A stretch of DNA of 64,000 nucleotides from Lycium barbarum (Eukaryota; Streptophyta; Magnoliopsida; Solanales; Solanaceae): assembly GCF_019175385.1 (NCBI RefSeq), contig NC_083340.1:8285706-8349705 (forward strand), written 5' to 3'. A program made the position numbers and the translations under genes. How positions within the stretch are numbered: the first letter of the stretch is position 1; the number at the start of each line of letters is the position of its first letter. This document shows positions 50,934-62,033 of this stretch, piece after piece. The notes below the pieces were generated by a model. The model made no database searches, was not told the DNA's origin, and saw nothing but the letters and a program-made list of their open reading frames with translations.

Positions 50934-51775
50934 GGTGGCAAAAATAGCTCATGGAAACATAATCCGTCCAAAATGTTTAAGATTGGCCTGGTAATTGTAA
51001 CTGGATCAGACTGAAGAATCCAATGTCGTCCATTTATTAGCGTAGCTCATTTCAACCCAATTCATTTCAGTCCATTAAAAAATTATTTTTTGTGCAGATT
51101 GCCTTCAAATGCACTGGTCTTTAATTTTTGCCCTTCGCTTAAAAAAGTGGCCGAAAATACCCAGAAAATCTGGATTCAAACCCTTGCTCAGTAAAAAAAA
51201 AAAAAAAAAAATCTCATGGCAAGACTTTCGCGAAACCTCTTGCTTAAGGCCTAACATTTGCCCAAAATTAAGTCTATTCGGTCAAAAGTTAGGCCTTAAG
51301 GCAGAGGTTTGCCTTAAGGCCTAATTTTGGGCAAAAGTTTGTCTTAAGGCCTAACTTTTGCCCGAATAGGCGTAATTTTGCTACGAAACTCTGCATTGCC
51401 ATTTTTTTTTATTGAACCGGGGTTCGAATCCAGAACCTCGGGGTATTAGGCGTAGGACAAAAATTAAAGACCAGCAATTTGAGGGGCAAAAATTAAAGAC
51501 CACCCCCGAATAAGGGTAATCGTGCAAATTGCCCTTAAAAAATTGAATTGATATGTAGCCCAAATTGACCCATAAGAAATCTTTTCAAAAAGACATTTTT
51601 TCTCTTGACATGTTATATATGGCAAACAAAATAGTTTTATTAGGTACTAAAAAATTATAAAACAACAAACAAATAAATTAACGTTTAGTAACAATTGGGG
51701 GTTGAGTTATGACATGCTTTTTAGCCCATTTTAACCCATCCAAATTTAATCCAACCCGCTCATTTGACACCGTTA
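50934..51775. mobile_element. MITE-like element split by a foldback insertion
   Basis: The left part (50934-51084, GAGGTGGCAAAAATAGCTCA...) and the right part (51535-51775, ending CCCGCTCATTTGACACCG) belong to one element of the TTTGACACC family. They are separated by the foldback at 51085-51534. Without the insertion and one copy of the duplication the element is about 380 bp, close to the neighbour at 50303-50657. Confidence 0.6.
51085..51534. mobile_element. foldback element, 450 bp, 10-bp TSD, nested in a MITE
   Basis: The left end TTGTGCAGATTGCC and the right end read in reverse (TTTGCACGATTACCC) are inverted repeats; further in, GGTCTTTAATTTTTGCCC is matched by GGGGCAAAAATTAAAGACC. The flanks are TTAAAAAATT at 51075-51084 and 51535-51544, a 10-bp duplication that suggests a Mutator-type insertion. 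The centre holds several TTAAGGCCTAA / TTTTGCCC units in both orientations. A GGGTTCGAATCC at 51418-51430 and its inverted counterpart near 51170 look like tRNA B boxes. Confidence 0.75.
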
Positions 51776-52179
51776 ACAAAAGCCTCTCCTTTTCCCTTTT
51801 GGGAAAAGGACATTGACAGCCAAAATAATCCAACATTTGACCAATATTTGGGCTTAATACCACAGGCTGTCTAGGCGGCCCAAATTAATGCCAAAAAATG
51901 GCTGGCCGGCCCAAAATATTGCCAAGGCGGCCGGCCCAATAGCCCAAGCGCTTAAAAAAAAAAAACAGACTTTTTGTGGCGACTCGCCACTAAAGGGCTG
52001 CTATAGAAAAATCAGGCTTTTTAGTGAAAATTAAAAAAGTCACCACTAAAGGTTAAATATCTAAAACATGTATAATATGTGTATGTTTAGTAAGAAATAT
52101 CCCAAAATATGTGTATATTTAGTAAGAAATATCTCAAAATATGTATAATATGTGTATATTTAGTAAGTATTTACAAGAA

Positions 52180-52440
52180 TGATACATTTTTATATACATA
52201 TGTTGGAATTATATATATACACTTTATATACAAGAATGATACAGTTTGTTTATATACATATGCTGGAATTAATTATACACTTTATATACAAGAATGATGG
52301 AGCTTATATACATATGCTAGAACTAATTATACACTTTATGTACAAGAATGATACAGTTTATATACATATGCTGGAATTAATCATACATTTATTATACATA
52401 AATTATACGTTAATTATACATTTATTATACACATATTATA
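52180..52440. repeat. minisatellite, about 50-60 bp unit
   Basis: Several copies of a unit containing TACAAGAATGATACAGTTTA, TATACATATGCTGGAATTAA and TTATACACTTTATA, with length variation. A second, more diverged block of the same repeat is at 52780-53060. Confidence 0.8.
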
Positions 52441-52509
52441 CACTAATGATATGATATTTTTTTACATATACAATAGTGATACATATTATATACCACAATG
52501 ATACAGTTT

Positions 52510-52516
52510 CTACAGC

Positions 52517-52559
<43 letters not shown>

Positions 52560-52765
52560 TACCCAGTGAAATCCCACAATGTGGGGGTTGGGGAGGTAAA
52601 GTGTACGCAGACTCTCGGAAGATAGGGAGGCTGTTTCCGAAAGACCCTCGGCTCAAGAGAAAACATAAGAAAAGGTCAGATAAGCACAAGCAGTTCAAAG
52701 CAAAATGAAAATGAAACTAAAGAAAGCGAACAAGTCATGATAGAGCAGTCTGAGAAAAGGAAGAC
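52510..52765 (-). mobile_element. SINE (Au-SINE-like), minus strand
   Basis: On the plus strand it starts with about 13 CAA units, the reverse of a TTG tail. CCCAGTGAAATCCCACAATG, GGTTGGGGAGGTAAAGTGTA and AGGCTGTTTCCGAAAGACCC follow, which mirror the copy at 14470-14656. The flanking AATGATACRGTTT at 52497-52509 and 52766-52778 could be a 13-bp target duplication, but the same string belongs to the surrounding minisatellite, so this is weak support. Confidence 0.8.
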
Positions 52766-53639
52766 AATGATACGGTTTTTATGATACATTTTTTATATGT
52801 ATGATACACTTTCTATACAAGACTGATACAGTTTGTATACACATGTTGGAATTATATATACACTTTCTATACAAAAATGATACATATTATATACAAAAAC
52901 GATACAATTTTCTATTCTATAATACACATTATATACACAAATGATACATATTATATACAAAAATGATACATACCTTAGTGATTCATATTTTATACAGTTT
53001 CTATACATTACAGATAGGCACTGATACATATTTTTATACACAAATGATACATATTATATACAAAAATCACCTAAGAGTTTTTTGGGATATTTCTTACTAA
53101 ATATACACATATTATACATGTTTTGGGATGTTTAAACTTTAGTGACGACTTTTTAATTGCCACTAAAAAGCCTGATTTTTTTGTAGCAGCCCCTTAATGG
53201 CTACTAAAAGTCGCCACAAAAAGTCTGTTTTTTTTAAAACGCCTAGGCTTTTAGTGGTGACTAATGAAAATAATTTATGAGCTAATTTTTGGGTTTGGGA
53301 ATAGATGGATCAGGGTGTGGGATTATTTATGGCCCAGTGGGCGGTGGCCATTTGTCCTTTCCCCTTCTCTTTTTCTTTGCCCAGTTTTTAGACGAGGGAA
53401 CAAATTCATAATAATGGCAATGTTTAAAATTGAAACCAACGGGACAATAGAAACAACAAAGGAAAATCAAGTCATTTCCTGGTCATCTTCACTTTACTCT
53501 TTTGATAGCATACACAATGGATCAAGATAAGATCTATAGAGTAGGAAGCATAAAAGCTTTACATTTTACAAGCAAATACAAAACAAAAAGAAGCTCCACT
53601 ACTGAAAAAATTGATATAGACCAAAATCCTACCAACTTT

Positions 53640-56600
53640 TCATTGTTGTGAATGAAAACTAGAATGTTGTTCTCTAGTTTGTGACCTGCTATTAGTTTGA
53701 TCAATGTTAAAGTGTTCATAGTGCTGACTAGGACTATCTGGAGTGGCCAATGGATCTCCAGTTCCCATTCCTACATATTGTTGCACTATTAAAACTGAAG
53801 CTGTCATCTCAAAATCTGATGAAGCTAAGAGATCTCCAATGGCACCAAGCTCAGGACATTCACTCCAATCAGTCAATCCTGCGGTCAACGGAGAAACGGT
53901 ACCTTGTCCTCTACCAACTATGAACAAGTCATGTGAATTATCTATAGACCTTATTGCTGCTACTGTTTCTTCTCCATGATTTACTACTCTTTCTGTGTAA
54001 ACTATTGATTCATTATTTGTTGTTCTTTCCCTGAGTTCTTTTACATATTCCTCGTCTAGACGTTTTTCCCTATCAGCTTCTGTTACAACTGTTAGTATAC
54101 GGTGGTCAGTTCCGTTGTTGGTGGAATTTGATCTTGTTGCTTCAATCGCAGTTTCTCCAGGGAGAAAACGCATAACGGTTAGATTGATGTTTGGGTGTTC
54201 ACTCATTCTCCATGCATAGGCTAATGCTTCACGATCATCTGGTCCGCCAAAGAATAATATCGCGACATGGTGAGAAACTGTTGACCTTGTGGATCCACTT
54301 AAGCCTCTGTCAACTAGAATTCCAACTGAGCAAGGTGCATTTGCTAATACATTCTGGTTAATTGTTCGAAATGCTGGATTTGTAGCTTCCATTCCACCAT
54401 CAACTGTTTGTTGCTTGTGAAAAGGGATGATTATTAGTGCCACGCGTTTGTCCTCTGCTAACGTGCAAATATCTTCGTGCATGGTGGAGTAAGGGGAAAT
54501 GGCAGTGAGAGGTTGCACGTAAACACATCCTACATTTTTCTCAAAGTTCTCGAATGCATTGATGATGTGATCCGATTGAGCTTGAGTTCTGTTCATAGCT
54601 GGCCTTCCTGATTTTCTCACGTTATGGACAATAAGCATTGCAGATGCACGTCCAGTGAGTTCGACAAGGTGTAGAACATATATGGATATCGGTGATTTCT
54701 TGGTGGGATAAGATGCTTCAAGAAGATTGATAATTGTTGGAACATTTCTTGGTGTGTGGATGCTAACTAGTACTCGAAATTCTCTATCCAACTTTGTTTT
54801 TTGAACTGTTCTTCTCTTATATGGGACGAAATTTCTTGATGGTTTGTAGACTATTGTCACAGCTGGGGTGATGATTGCAGTCATGCCTATTGCTACCATC
54901 ACCATTATAGCAAAAGATTTTTCATCAAGAACCTGCATTAACATAATAAGCATTTAGTACTGATTTTTGTGTGAGGACAAGAAGATGAAGTATATGTCAA
55001 TTACCTTGTGGTCTTTACCAACATTGAGCACAATCATCTCAATAAGGCCTTTGGCATTCATGAGGAGACCAAGAGAAACACCTTCATAAAATGGCATTTT
55101 GTAATAGATAGTTACAAGGACTACACCTATTACTTTGCCTGCACAAGACAGGAATATAACAACACACAAAATTGCCCATGTTGCAGCTCCATCAATAGCA
55201 GAAATCTCTGTCTTGAGACCACTAATGGCGAAAAAAAGAGGCAGCAAAAGCCCCGAAACAAAATCCTCTAGCCTTTCTACAAGGGTCAAACCAAGAGGAC
55301 CATTGGGGATAATCAAACCAAAGACAAAAGCTCCAAAAACGGAATGTGTTCCAATAACATCTGTTATGAATCCAGCAATCATAACCCCTGTGAGAATGAG
55401 ACATACATTGAATTCACTAATCGATTCGCCTTCTGGAGTCTGTCTAATTCTCATCGCAATCAATGGCCTAACCACGAAAAAGCAAACACAAATAAAGGCT
55501 GTAGTTGAAAGGATCACCCAAATTGAAGCCAAGGTCATACTTTCATTCTCAGTAAAAGCAACAGCAAAAGCCAAAACAATCCATGCCAACATATCATTAA
55601 TAAGTGAAGCAGACATTGCGATCCTCCCAATTTCAGTGTTGATAAGTTTGAGCTCCGCGAGAACTCTGGCAAGAACAGGGAACGAAGTAACAGAAAGCGC
55701 GAGCCCAAGGAAGAGAATGAAAGTACCTTCTTTCGTATTTTGTGATTTGTCATGCAACAAGGAGAAGAATGAACTCCCAATTAAAAATGGCAATATCATG
55801 CCTGCTATTGCTATACTCAAGGCTTGTTTACCATTTCGGTGAATCACAGCAATGTCCATTTCTACTCCTATTAGAAAGAGGAAGTAAAGAAGGCCAATAT
55901 TTGCCATCGTTTCAAGGACCATTACACTTCTTTGAGGAAATACAGTGTTAGCAAATTTACTACTTCTTCCCAATACTGATGGCCCCAAAATTACACCACC
56001 CTGCCACCATTCTGCAGAAAATTAATATAGGAGTGTAGTATATAAAACAAAGATAACAAGATTATGCTATTCCTTCCATAGAAATAATTATGGTCACATC
56101 CATTAAAATCGATATGTTCATTATTTTATCACCATTTCACCAAAGGAAAAGAGATCTAGACCAATACAAATTTTCTTTTATGGTATTTAATCCTCTTATA
56201 GTCGAATGCTCTTCACAGTTTTTATTGTCAACTCTAATTAAGTCATTTTATCCAACAAGCAAAATACAATGGTATGTAATTGGTCTAACAACCATTAAAT
56301 TTGTGCACTATAAAATGCATGGTCTCATATATATAGGAAATGATTCTGCAAATAAAAAGGGCATTCTGGTCCTAAGCTCCCGCTCTGCCTGGAGTCTGAA
56401 GAAAATTTAGACCATATTACGTTTATTATAGTATGAAGTTTTACCTCGCATTTCTGCAAGAGGTTATCTCCAATGCTTGAATTCGTGACAACAATTCATA
56501 TCATTGCATCAAGGTTTTCCCTTATAAAATGATGTTAACAAATAATGAAAATTGAAAATGCGATAATATAATTAAATCGGAGAATTCTATAAATTACTTA

Positions 56601-56826
56601 CAACAATCTCAGCAATAACGCGAGGTTGACGAATGGGTTTCAAGACATAAACGAGAATGCGAGTGACGACAACCACCAATGTCAATTGCAATATGAAGAG
56701 TGGCAATGAATAATCAAGTGGATTATCACCCTGCCATATCCCAGTTGTAGTTATCATCGTTGGTGCATAACATACTATCGCATCCTCAGTTTTGTTCTGG
56801 GAGTTCGTTACTATTATGTCCGCCAT
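53640..56826 (-). CDS. cation/H+ antiporter of the CHX family (CHX15-like)
   Basis: Membrane antiporter of the CPA2 group that exchanges K+ or other monovalent cations for protons at endomembranes or the plasma membrane. Minus-strand exons 56602-56826, 55005-56000 and 53640-54932 join in phase 0 (GTAAGT...CAG and GTAATT...CAG) to 837 residues, normal for CHX. Residues 1 to about 410 hold the Na+/H+ exchanger domain with 10-12 membrane helices; signatures are PRVIAEIVGGVILGPSVLG, the paired Asn210-Asp211 in SLINDMLAW, and GLLMNAKGLIEMIVLNVG. The remaining 430 residues form the soluble USP-like regulatory tail (FRVLVSIHTPRNVPTIINLL, LFIVGRGQG). The first ATG is at 56826; upstream in frame there is only TTG. 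I compare it with CHX15 from memory of the family, so the subgroup is less certain. A 30-bp tandem duplication lies just before the start. Confidence 0.94.
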
Positions 56827-56827
56827 T

Positions 56828-56887
56828 TTGATCAAATATGACTCAAAAATTACTTATTTGATCAAATATGACTCAAAAATTACTTAT
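56828..56887. repeat. perfect 30-bp tandem duplication at the CHX start
   Basis: TTGATCAAATATGACTCAAA and the following 10 bases are repeated exactly at 56828-56857 and 56858-56887, one base upstream of the ATG (56826). It forms the last 60 bases of the 5' leader if the leader is not spliced there. Confidence 0.85.
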
Positions 56888-58330
56888 TTTAGGTTACAGG
56901 TTCAAATCACACGTATGATATCCTTGCAGTTTTTGAATTCTCTTATTAGAATTTCTCGCTCTTCCACTGCTAAGATGTCTGCAATGAATGGCATGCATGC
57001 ATGTCTTCGGTATGAAAATTGGTCTTTGAACGAGAAGAAAATAATTTTTTTGAGTGCTTGTCAATAAGCTCAACGAGAAAGAGAAAAAGGACAAAACCGA
57101 AAGTTGTTCAGGATAAAATTTTGAGGGAAGAGAATTGAAAATTTTCTTATTTTCGTTCAGATGAGACGAGTACTTTTTCTTGGATTTGAGAAGTTAAGAA
57201 AGTACACTAAAAAGTATAGTAACTACAAAAATGGGAACAACAGCAACGTACGTAACCACAGAAATGCTTGAAAGTAGCTTGATTGTTGAAAGTGGAACTT
57301 GTACTTGTAGTTTTGGTTAGGGGAATAACTTAAATAGTCCCCCAACATGATTATAAAAAAACATTTTTTCTAAGAAGTTATGCTCTAAATAAATTATCAT
57401 CCAATCTTTATCCACTCCTGATCAGTATTCTGGTCCATTTGATTCCAATATAAAATACTCTTCTAAGGCGAATCAGAGTTGCTCAAAAATTAGAAATTCT
57501 CTAAATGTTAAATTTCTTCATATAAAACATGCAAGTCTCTAACTAGAATAAAGGACTTGACAAACACCAATATAGGTGTAACAGCGAAAACAGCTATTGA
57601 CCCGATAAAGGTAGTAGACGGAGCCTACACTATTACACTTTCATCTCTTATATACTTGTGTCGTAGAACTAAATTTGCCCAAAAATACTCTTAACATGCT
57701 GTGATATTATTCGTTTTGAGCCAAGATAGTATAATTTTTTCAATAAAGCATCACACCATTAAAAATATTAATTCCTACACATTATATGTAATTTTTTTTA
57801 CTACTCATATGAGACTTTTGCTCATATCCAACAATAATATTGTCCAACAAGATATTAGTCTTTAGTTCTTTTGTTTGTAATTCTTAGTTAGTTCAAACCG
57901 AAGAATATGGTGGGTAAAGACCATAGACATGTGGATGGTGATTAATTAAAGTTTGCTTTTTCCTAGAACAGTACTCAAAAGTGACACTTTTCAGAAAAAG
58001 GTTAAAACATAGATTATGCAATTTACCTGTTTATAGCATTTCTAGTGGCTTCCCCAAAAAATAATACTCCTATTAGCTAGATAAGTTTGATCTGGATTTT
58101 GCTAGTACTACTATTAGAAGGTACCAATTGGTGACAGATGTGTGATATCATTGAAAGAATGAATTAAACTGAATTAAACTTGATGAAAACATAGTCGAAA
58201 TCAATACGGATGACAGATTCTTGGCTAGGTTAGCCTCGTCAAGTAAAAATAGTACCTTCTATACATTTTTTAATTAATTATCAAAAGAGGCAACGGGACC
58301 ATGGCAACTTCCCAACATTAGAAGGAGATA

Positions 58331-58474
58331 CATTACAAAAAAAAAATAAAAAAATTAAGGAGGTTGAAAGTTACGATTCTCGAAGGTTTTAGCATTTACT
58401 ATTTACTGAAGAAGGTTAAAATCTCTGCGAATTATAACTTTCAACCTCCGCAACTTATTGATTCTTTTACAGTG
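58331..58474. mobile_element. CACTA-type mini-MITE, 144 bp, TSD ATA
   Basis: The left end CATTACAAAAAAAA and the right end read in reverse (CACTGTAAAAGAA) are inverted repeats, followed further in by an exact pair GGAGGTTGAAAGTTA / TAACTTTCAACCTCC. Flanks are ATA at 58328-58330 and 58475-58477. The left terminus deviates from CACTA, so the class is inferred from the 3-bp duplication and the right end. Confidence 0.65.
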
Positions 58475-59093
58475 ATATAACAAGGCTAACTTTTTTGTCA
58501 GGTGATTTACTTTACTGTAATGGAAGAGATTATGTCTAAGTGTATATTTTCCCTTTTTGAAGATTGAGCTTATCAATCTTCTTTTGAGAGGTAAGGTCCA
58601 CTCCATTAAACTATTTAAATACAGTAAGCTTTTGTTTAGTCATATTTGGAATTTGAAATTGTATTTGGACTTATTTTACTTGAAAAAGTGAAAATTTTCC
58701 CCAAAACTGATCTGAGCCAAACAGATACTTGAAATTAATCTGATCCAAAATCTATGACCGAACACTGGCAAAGTTACATGAATATAGTGTAAACACCCGA
58801 TGCGAATATATATTTATCCTCTTATTTTATATTTTTCGGGATCTATTGATTTGATAAGGGCCCAGCCAACCCCCCACCCCAACCAAAGGAATACACCTGA
58901 GGATACTGGCTTGATTAATAAAAATAGTACTCCTATTAAGTTGGTCACAGTTAGGATTATGCAGGATTAAATTGCGGCCGGGGAAATAATAGAAGATGAA
59001 TTGTGTTGATTGCTTATCATTAAGTATATTGTGAGCTTGAAGTATGTGAATCAATTTCTAAACATTTAAGGATTTTTACACTACACACAAGGC

Positions 59094-59124
<31 letters not shown>

Positions 59125-60357
59125 AACTTTAGTATCTTATGATATCAGTCACAGCGTATTCCCTCACAACTTCTTCTCTTCTCAAGCACTTGCTATTTCA
59201 TCTTCTCCATCAAAATGTACTTATATATGCATATACACTAATTATAATTATTTATACACTAATTATGATTAGATGGGTAAAGTTTTGTTGACCGGCTGAT
59301 AAAAAATGTTAAGATCATTTGCGGGTACATGCACCAAATCATGCTAAAATGAACTTGAATCAAATGAACACTGAATTGATTGATCCAAACTTGAAGTAGA
59401 CAGACCATCAAATACATGTTAAATACAAAAAGTCAATAGATGGAGTGGTAATTTAATCAAATTTTTCTCGTCATACTTATTTGTCTCTGGTGAAGTTTTT
59501 TTTTTCCCTCCTTTTGCCAGTCTGAAACCTCAAAGCGAAAGAAATTAAAACAAGGTTCACATGATGCCTTGGTGAAATGAACCAGACAAAATAGTCCACT
59601 ATTTACTCTTTGGTTATGTATCTTTGGTTATTTATTTGTTTATTATGCCAGCAAACTAAGTACAGAGACACTTCAATAACAGTTTCAATCAAACTGAGAT
59701 TTTATGCTAATATTTCAGATTAAAGCTCAATCTAGAATTAGGCACGGCTGATATCTCCGGAGTGAGATTAGGAAAAAGAAAGGATCAAAAATAGAACTAT
59801 TGAGATTTGAATCCCCCTGGCATCAATTTTTTTTTTAATCCCCTTATTAGAATTCTGGCTTCACCATTAATATAGATATTTTGGAAGACCTGATAGTATA
59901 AAAATATTGTTTAGACGGAGAAAGTATAACTTAAACCCATAGAAAATCAAGTTTGAAGGACGGATTAAGAAAAAGAGATGCGGGGATCTTGCATGATATG
60001 TAAGATCGGATTTTCCCCTTCAAGCTTAAGATTCCGGTAGAAGGAGAAATCACCAATATTATTATAAACAAAAAGGGTGAAACTCCAAAAATTACACTAT
60101 GCAATCAAGTACAGAGAAACAGTATAAGTGCCTTAAAATCTGTGTAAAAATGAACACTTTGTGAATTAAAAGAGACTATTCACGGACTATAAATCAGCAG
60201 TCACGGATTGGATGTTGAAGTTGGCAATGAAGAACAAAGATCCTAAGTTTCCATTTCAGTTCAACACCTAAGCGCTTTGGAATTCCAAAGGCAACGTGTT
60301 GCTCCCTTAGTTCCATTTCAAGTAAATAACCCTTCACGGGTTACACATACTAAGCAC

Positions 60358-60371
60358 CTATAAAAAGTATA
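60358..60371 (+). promoter_or_regulatory. TATA box of the second proline-rich protein gene
   Basis: CTATAAAAAGTATA lies about 80-90 bp before the ATG at 60448. Confidence 0.7.
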
Positions 60372-60447
60372 GTGTATATCAAAAATCAAGAACATAGAAA
60401 AGATAATGCAACCACTTCCTTAGAACCCAAAAGATAAAAATAAAGCT

Positions 60448-61395
60448 ATGGGTTCATCAAAGATTTCAGCAATGTTCTTCATTTGTATGATTTTCATGTC
60501 AATATGTTTGTTACCAGCTTATGCTTCATCTGGTCAATGCCCATGTCATCCTCCTTATCCACCTTACCAACGCCCTAGTCCACCTGGCACTACTCCGCGG
60601 CATCCACATCCGCCAAAATCTCCAGGTCATCACCCTCATCCACCTAAGTCTCCCGGTAGGCCCCACCCTCCCTCGACTCCACGTCCACATCCACCAACCA
60701 CCAAACCGCCACCTCATCATGGCGGAGTGCCTCCAAGGGTTTTGCCGCCTATCGTTTTTCCACCACCCGTCGTGTCACCTCCTGTCACTCGGCCACCTGG
60801 CGTTTCGCCTCCAGTCACGAGGCCGCCACCTGGCATTTTACCTCCTATAGTCAATCCTCCTATCGTAATGCCTCCAATCACCAGGCCACCTGGCATATCG
60901 CCTCCAGTCACCAGGCCACCTGGCATCCTACCACCCGTTACTAGGCCACCTGGCATTCTTCCACCAATAATAAACCCTCCCGGAATTTTTCCACCAATAA
61001 CAAATCCTCCCGGAGGAGGAGGCTTCCCACCGCCATCTGCAGGTGGATATCCACCCTACGGACCTCCTGGTGGTGGAAGTGTACCAGGTGGTGGCGGAGG
61101 CATTCCTGGTATTGTCCCAGCGCCACCCGCCACATGTCCTATAGATGCGTTGAAACTTGGGCTTTGTCTTGATGTACTTGGAGGATTAGTGCATATTGGG
61201 ATAGGGAATCCAGTGGAACATATATGCTGCCCAGTTTTACAAGGACTACTAGAGCTAGAAGCTGCTATTTGTCTATGCACAACTATAAGGCTTAAGCTTC
61301 TTAATCTTAATATCTTCCTTCCACTGGCACTTTCAGTTCTCGCAACATGTGGTTTAACTCCTCCTCCTGGGTTTATATGTCCTCCTCTTGTTTGA
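60448..61395 (+). CDS. 36-kDa-type hybrid proline-rich protein (8-cysteine motif)
   Basis: Single exon, 315 residues, ending TGA at 61393-61395. Residues 1 to about 27 are a signal peptide (MGSSKISAMFFICMIFMSIC...AYA). Residues 30-190 are a long proline-rich wall domain, first rich in His-Pro (HPHPPKSPGHHPHPPKSPGR), then built from imperfect PPVTRPPGISPPVTRPPG and PPIINPPGIFPPI repeats. A glycine-rich hinge follows (GGGSVPGGGGGIPG). The C-terminal 85 residues are the eight-cysteine domain: CPIDALKLGLC, HICCPVLQGL, AAICLCTTI, VLATC, GFIC. Architecture and length fit the tomato/tobacco HyPRP type. It should be secreted and bound to the cell wall. It is complete. The repeats make alternative alleles by slippage likely. 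Confidence 0.94.
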   Translation: MGSSKISAMFFICMIFMSICLLPAYASSGQCPCHPPYPPYQRPSPPGTTPRHPHPPKSPGHHPHPPKSPGRPHPPSTPRPHPPTTKPPPHHGGVPPRVLPPIVFPPPVVSPPVTRPPGVSPPVTRPPPGILPPIVNPPIVMPPITRPPGISPPVTRPPGILPPVTRPPGILPPIINPPGIFPPITNPPGGGGFPPPSAGGYPPYGPPGGGSVPGGGGGIPGIVPAPPATCPIDALKLGLCLDVLGGLVHIGIGNPVEHICCPVLQGLLELEAAICLCTTIRLKLLNLNIFLPLALSVLATCGLTPPPGFICPPLV

Positions 61396-62033
61396 ATTAG
61401 CTCGGGTTTTTAGTTATGATGTTCTTTTGTTGTAGTATTGTGCAAGGTAAGAGAAAAAAATGCAAATAATTACGAGTTCCCTGGTCTTGTTTTTTGTCGA
61501 GGTGTAAACGACATGATCCTAAGAGTTTGTGTCTTTGTTATGTTTGGTATTTTTAATCCCACAAATTTGATTTGAGTAACTTGATAATTATGTACTGGTG
61601 TGGGTTCTTATGTTCATCTGCATAGATTTCTCTTCATTTTTGTGTAACTTCGACTGGTATCTTTGTACGTTAACTCAATCACATAAAAGAAATTCAACTT
61701 AACGAATCAAAATGACAAAGGCTTGATTTTAGTAGATTATAGTAGCAAGGTCACTCCGCCCCTTACTATATCATATCTATATATATATATATATATATAT
61801 ATTAAAAGTAGGAAGTCTCTAAGTTAAAAGTTGAAATACCATTTTACCCTTAACTATAACCAAAATCTCTCTTCTCAAGCACCAAAGATGCAAATTATGT
61901 TGGAAATTTGGGAGAGCAAGACAACACAAATAATACTCAAAACTCACTAGAAGAGAAATGGAGAAAAGATGATTTTCTATTCAACTTGGCTTGATTCAAA
62001 TGGCTAGATTACATGACTATTTATAGGTGAATT
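61396..62033. other. 3' UTR and intergenic DNA after the proline-rich gene
   Basis: Holds the 3' UTR and an AT microsatellite at about 61773-61802. No gene is seen. Confidence 0.5.
61773..61802. repeat. (AT)n microsatellite
   Basis: About fifteen AT units with one early interruption. Confidence 0.85.

Larger units (their letters stand above)
51948..53245. mobile_element. element with about 170-bp terminal inverted repeats and a minisatellite core
   Basis: The left arm (about 51948-52130) and right arm (about 53065-53245) are inverted copies: AAACAGACTTTTTGTGGCGA, GGGGCTGCTA, AATCAGGCTTTTTAGTG, AAAAAGTC, CACTAAAG and ATGTATAATATGTGTATATT occur in the same order. Between the arms lies about 0.9 kb of a tandem repeat based on TATACAAGAATGATACA and ATACATATGCTGGAATTA, interrupted by a minus-strand SINE. 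No transposase is present. The outer edge is near GCGCTTAAAA on the left and TTTTAAAACGCC on the right; I could not fix a target duplication, so the superfamily is open. Confidence 0.7.
48547..53639. other. intergenic, mostly repeats
   Basis: After the 3' UTR of the proline-rich gene, AT-rich DNA without a gene runs to about 50300. MITE-like elements and a foldback follow (50303-51775), then the long-inverted-repeat element (about 51948-53245). The last 390 bases before 53640 include the 3' UTR of the minus-strand antiporter gene. Confidence 0.5.
56888..60447. other. intergenic between the CHX and second proline-rich gene promoters
   Basis: The two genes are divergent, so both promoters lie here. 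A small CACTA-type MITE is at 58331-58474 and a 25-base A run near 59095-59120. No gene was recognised in the remaining AT-rich sequence. Confidence 0.5.

Noticed and set aside
51418..51430. tRNA gene (GGGTTCGAATCC B box)
   Set aside because: No A box, acceptor stem or anticodon arm could be placed around it; it is part of the foldback element.
52180..53060. Possible CRISPR-like array
   Set aside because: Units vary in length, have no constant spacers and lie inside a plant transposon-like element; this is a minisatellite.
55135..55842. 235-codon plus-strand frame
   Set aside because: It lies wholly opposite exon 2 of the CHX gene and has no recognisable domain; the minus-strand reading is clearly coding.
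56827..56835. Upstream start of the CHX protein
   Set aside because: The codon at 56835-56833 is TTG; the ATG at 56826 is the first real start.
60526..61280. Several open frames on both strands
   Set aside because: They are by-products of the proline-rich repeats (CCx/GGx codons) of the second HyPRP gene.
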